Positions 60,920 through 64,000 of a DNA stretch of 64,000 bases are shown here, piece by piece (position 1 is the stretch's first letter; each line of letters starts with the position of its first letter). A model generated the notes under the pieces. The model was not told where the DNA came from and did no database searches. It worked only from the letters and a program-made list of their open reading frames with translations. The stretch is taken from the NCBI GenBank assembly GCA_022606425.2, contig JAHDVF020000507.1, positions 248,001 to 312,000 of the forward strand. Direction: 5' to 3'. Position numbers and translations under genes: made by a program. Source of the stretch: Lepidostoma basale (taxonomy: Eukaryota > Arthropoda > Insecta > Trichoptera > Lepidostomatidae).

Positions 60920-62454
60920 CTAAAAGAGTTAAAGATCATTTGTGTAAATAGTAAATAATCTACAACTAGACAAAATAACTAAACTAAATATATATAACGG
61001 TTATCAAAAGCTGATAAAAAAACCAACCATAACCATTAGAATGAGGACATGGAGTGGCGACAGAGAACCAACCATAGAAATCCGGCAGACCACAACCAAG
61101 ATGGTCCGATGACATCAACGAGAGTCAAAGTCTAGAGAGTTGTGGAAGTCAGGAAGGGAGGCCTATGTCCATCACTAGACACTGAGGGCTTGATTATGAT
61201 GATGACCAATTGAAAAATAAATATCTAACTATCAGGTAAACATTATTATTATACATAAACAAATCTAGCCTTCTTCTTAGCCTTATTCCTATCTTCAAGG
61301 GTAGAGTTTCCCTAACTATTGAATGGCGTAGTTTTTCCTGTGATAAGCCGCATAATAAACGAGGCCATTTAGTGGCGTAAAACGACAGATGCGAAAATTA
61401 GATTACATTAGCTGTGAAATAGGTCAAATGAGATAGGAATATATAAGTTACCTCGCTGTCAGGTGGCTGTAGGGAGGCTAGTCCGCCCTGGTCCCTCACC
61501 AGGGCCAGCTGCTGGCGGGCCGCCCTAACAGCAAGCTGAAGAGGAGGCCCACCACCAGCCGCTTCGGCTGCGCTGCACAGTTCTCCCAACACGCGGGCCT
61601 AGCAATCAAAGTTCATAATGTGCATTAATTTGGAAGGAATTTTTAAATCCCTCTACTTAAGAGAGCAATACCAAAATATATCATTGGGTTATCCAATGCT
61701 TGTGAACATATACTATAAGAAATCAAGTTGGACTATCCAAAGAATGATTAAATGTTATATTATATATGGTCTGTTCTACTATATGGCTGCGAAACCTGGA
61801 CTCTGAAAGTGAATGTAATGAACCGGTTGGAAGCGTTCGAGATGTGGATATACCGCAGAATGCTCCGTATACCGTGGACCGACAGAGACAGTAATGCAGA
61901 CGTACTGCAGAGAGCCAGAGCCAATAGAGAGCTGTTGTCGAGTGTGAAAATAAGAAAGATTTCATATTTAGGTCATGTGGTAAGGGGAAAAAAATACCAC
62001 CTCCTTCGACTGATATTACGGACGTCGGGGAGTTGATAGAAGGCAGCTGTCCTGGCTCCGGAATATCAAAGAGTGGACAGGAATAACAAGAGTTCAGAAC
62101 CTGTTCCAAGTGGCGCTGGACAGATATGCTTTTGTTGCAGTGATCGTCAGCGTTAGGGGTTTCTGACACGGCACCAGAAGAAGAAGAGTCTTAGCTTATC
62201 AGATGTTCCCTTTGAAACTAGGTCTATAACTGCGATTGGTAAGAGATATTATTTGGACGTTCAGTGTTGGGGTGGATAATATTAGTCTCTGGACCAACCA
62301 GGGTGGCCAGGTACTGCCGAAGGGTGCCGGCCGGAAGTAGGCGGCCTTCGGGGGTGAGAGCGTCCACGGCGGCGGAGGCTGCGCATGCGTGGGAGTAGAG
62401 GGCGCTGCCACTTCCGCCCGCACTGCTGGACCCCGTGATGGAAGACATCTTCAC
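60647..62454 (-). CDS. DGKH: Diacylglycerol kinase delta/eta type, last three coding exons (5' part outside window)
   Basis: Type II diacylglycerol kinase, which phosphorylates diacylglycerol to phosphatidic acid at membranes. Only the C-terminus is here: exons 62454-62299, 61598-61452 and 60919-60647. All join in phase 0 and encode about 191 residues. The first two exons form the Ala/Gly-rich stretch between the accessory kinase domain and the SAM domain. The last exon encodes the SAM domain, which mediates oligomerisation and localisation in this class. The motif [17 protein letters not shown] is close to the DGK-delta/eta SAM end (DLKDLGVTKVGHMKRIL). Exons are GC-rich in AT-rich introns that carry non-LTR fragments. 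Catalytic exons must lie to the right of the window. Assignment to the delta/eta class is firm; eta versus delta is not resolved. Confidence 0.85.
61020..61205 (+). mobile_element. Non-LTR 3' fragment in DGK intron
   Basis: [19 protein letters not shown] codons, then [12 protein letters not shown], then TGATTATGATGATGA tail. Confidence 0.65.
61452..61598 (-). CDS. DGKH: DGK delta/eta penultimate exon
   Basis: The 147-nt exon lies between acceptor GATTGCTAG and donor GAG|GTAACT. It reads [17 protein letters not shown], then [18 protein letters not shown], then LQPPDSE. It is an Ala-rich, probably helical linker. Its phase (0/0) and order fit the SAM exon and the exon at 62454. Function is inferred from position only. 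Confidence 0.75.
61735..62188 (+). mobile_element. RTE-like RT C-terminus in DGK intron
   Basis: [20 protein letters not shown], then [20 protein letters not shown], then [18 protein letters not shown] codons, ending AAGAAGAAGAG. Antisense to DGK, between its exons 61598 and 62299. Confidence 0.85.
62299..62454 (-). CDS. DGKH: DGK delta/eta antepenultimate exon (3' boundary uncertain)
   Basis: Acceptor TTTCTTTCCAG, then [36 protein letters not shown] and LRQYLATL. The frame stays open to 62227. The only phase-0 donor I see is CTG|GTTGGT at 62299/62298, which is weak, so the 3' end is tentative. High GC and Ser/Gly/Ala-rich composition match the neighbouring exon. Confidence 0.65.
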
Positions 62455-62529
62455 CTGGAAAGAAAAAAATATTATTTCATTATTATTTACAAAAAAGCTT
62501 TTTTATATGACTTTTTTTTTTATTAATTA

Positions 62530-62615
62530 TAACATGTTTTTTTTTCACTTTTTATAATTTTTTTTTGGACACGTTTCGAAGATTTTATACCTTCATCATC
62601 AGAGGGATGATAAAA
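62530..62615 (-). mobile_element. Family P single arm with intact hammerhead core boxes
   Basis: On the minus strand: CTGATGA (62602-62596), extra T, GAAGG loop CTTC, GAAAC (62577-62573), GT, GTC (62570-62568). Stem I does not pair here (CCCT versus CAAA). In the DGK intron upstream of exon 62454. Confidence 0.6.
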
Positions 62616-62929
62616 CTCCAAAACACTCTACCGATAATAAAAGTATTGCATAAAATTATAAATATAACTTCAAAAGTATTTAAGGGGGTTGACCCATGTG
62701 AAGGATTAAAAAAATCGATTTTTTTCTTTCATAAATTGCTTCCTTGATATGTCTGGAATACGGTGGTAAAGTGATTTTTTAAAATTCGAAGTCGTTATAA
62801 AGATACAACAGTTAGAAGATCCAACTGTTCGGAGCGCTGAGTTGTCAGTCAAAGGCCCCTTAAACCCCTTAAATAAACTTTACCTTAATTTTTAAAATTT
62901 AAAAACACAAGTTTTGTCACTGATATAGG

Positions 62930-63465
62930 TATTAAGGTGTTGCTGTGTGTTTTGTGGGATTGGCAGGGAATACTCTAATATGAGCTGCTCCCCTATGGCC
63001 AAACGCTTAATTTATCCTTTACTCTGAACAACTCGACCGTTTGAAGCTGGCGATCGAATAGAAGCGGCCAGCATTGGTGAATAGGAGGAGGAATCGTGTT
63101 TCATCAGGACAACTCCAGGCCGCACATATCTTTGATGACGCGCCAGAAGCTCCTATGGAAGTTCTTATGCATCCACCCTATAGTCCGGACCTGGCACCAA
63201 GTGACTATCACCTGTTCTTGTCTATGGCCAATGCGCTTGGGGGTACAAATTTGGCCTCAATAGAGGCCTGTGAAAATTGGTTGTCCGAGTTTTTTTGCCA
63301 ATAGGGACAAGGGTTTCTAACGAGAGGGGCATTATGTAGTAAGATTCTTGATGGCAATAAGTTATCGAACAGAACGGTGTATATTTGACCTTAATCGGAT
63401 GATTACAAGACTTTTTAAGAAGCATTGAAATAAAGCGAAAAACACGAAATTAATTTTTTCCAACC
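62930..63465 (+). pseudogene. 5'-truncated mariner transposase
   Basis: WDWQGIL carries the second catalytic Asp block, then ELLPYGQTLN with stops, VFHQDNSRPH, and HPPYSPDLAPSDYHLF with the third Asp. It ends GCGAAAAACACGAAATTAAT, matching the right terminal repeat of the 8381-9171 copy. The left end is absent, so the two copies together show the deletion points. Confidence 0.85.
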
Positions 63466-63734
63466 ATATTTGCTACATGTACTTTCTTCTCATTAAATAA
63501 GTTTTTATAAATAATATTGAGCAAAATATTTGAAATTAACTCGCTAAAATGTGAGAGTTTGATGGTACTATATATTTTAAGACTTACTTCATTCGTGTCT
63601 CGTTGCATGACATGTTTTCGCAATTCGTGAGTAGGTACGCCTAAAATGTCCGGCGTTATTTATCATTGTCGCACTTCCATAGCCGAATGCGTGCGCAGCT
63701 CTCAATTTTACCCTCTACTACGCGCCAAATAGTA

Positions 63735-63905
63735 TGGTCGACCTTCGTGGCAGAGTGGTGAGAGCTCTAACTTCCATACCGAAGGTTCCGGGTTCGATTC
63801 CCGGCGATGGCTGTGTGATTGTCACACTGTAATTGGTCTGGTGTAGAATTCATGTGACAATAAAATGGCGATAGATTGGCTACCTATCACATGTCATGAG
63901 AATCA
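63735..63905 (+). repeat. tRNA-derived SINE
   Basis: GACCTTCGTGGCAGAGTGGT (A box), GGTTCGATTCCCGGC (B box), GTGATTGTCACACTGTAATT body, end ATCACATGTCATGAGAATCA. Confidence 0.88.
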
Positions 63906-64000
63906 AACTAATTAACTAACTAACCATCACGCCGTCTCCCCGAAGGGGTAGGCAGAAAGAATGGACTGCCACACTTTTCTTTCCTGACATATTTCTCTCG
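63906..64000 (-). mobile_element. RTE-like copy cut by window edge
   Basis: CTAACTAACCATCACGCCGT then GGTAGGCAGAAAGAATGGAC, the family 3' end. Confidence 0.82.

Noticed and set aside
1..64000. CRISPR arrays, operons or bacterial-type regulatory sites
   Set aside because: The DNA is nuclear and eukaryotic: spliced genes, SINEs and non-LTR elements; no regularly spaced short repeats were seen.

Overview
This window is nuclear DNA of an insect. The evidence is spliced genes with GT/AG introns and insect-type orthologues, an AT-rich background, and transposon families typical of arthropods (mariner, piggyBac, hAT, RTE, R1 and Jockey/CR1-like non-LTR elements, tRNA-derived SINEs, a Helitron-like end). 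A lepidopteran or close relative is my best guess, but it is an inference.

Only three protein-coding genes are supported. (1) A DCUN1D1/SCCRO orthologue, an E3-type co-factor of cullin neddylation, lies on the minus strand at 9613-17155. It has three coding exons and encodes 259 aa, the same length as the human protein. (2) EARS2, mitochondrial glutamyl-tRNA synthetase, lies on the plus strand at 17465-22939. It has four coding exons and encodes 516 aa. The two genes are head to head, with 309 bp between start codons, so they probably share a bidirectional promoter. (3) The last three coding exons of a delta/eta-type diacylglycerol kinase lie on the minus strand at 60647-62454. The last exon carries the C-terminal SAM domain, and the gene continues past the right edge.

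Almost everything else is layered transposon debris. The main component is an RTE-like non-LTR family: more than 20 copies, all 5'-truncated, in both orientations, whose 3' end carries (TTAG)n. A second set of non-LTR fragments ends in (GAA)n. Region by region: 1-9 kb holds RTE, SINE, hAT, TTAA and TTCAA MITEs, an R1 3' end and an internally deleted mariner. 10-16 kb (DCUN1D intron) holds RTE copies and nested inverted-repeat elements. 18-22 kb (EARS2 introns) holds Jockey, mariner, MITE and RTE pieces. 23-29 kb holds a degenerate R1-clade element of about 4.4 kb with a nested RTE. 30.5-33 kb holds a dead piggyBac. 33-57 kb holds scattered RTE, SINE, MITE and inverted-repeat elements with long AT-rich stretches. 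57-64 kb holds non-LTR fragments around and inside the DGK gene.

The most interesting signal is a set of short inverted-repeat elements, in several sequence-unrelated families, whose arms carry the layout of minimal type I hammerhead ribozymes. This is a CUGANGA box, one extra nucleotide, stem II, GAAAC, a 2-nt loop, and GU(U/C) followed by a stem I strand. The copies at 55293-55355 (+) and 15270-15312 (-) keep the complete core and pairable stems. Such ribozymes are known from Penelope-like elements. No Penelope protein is present here, so these may be non-autonomous derivatives.
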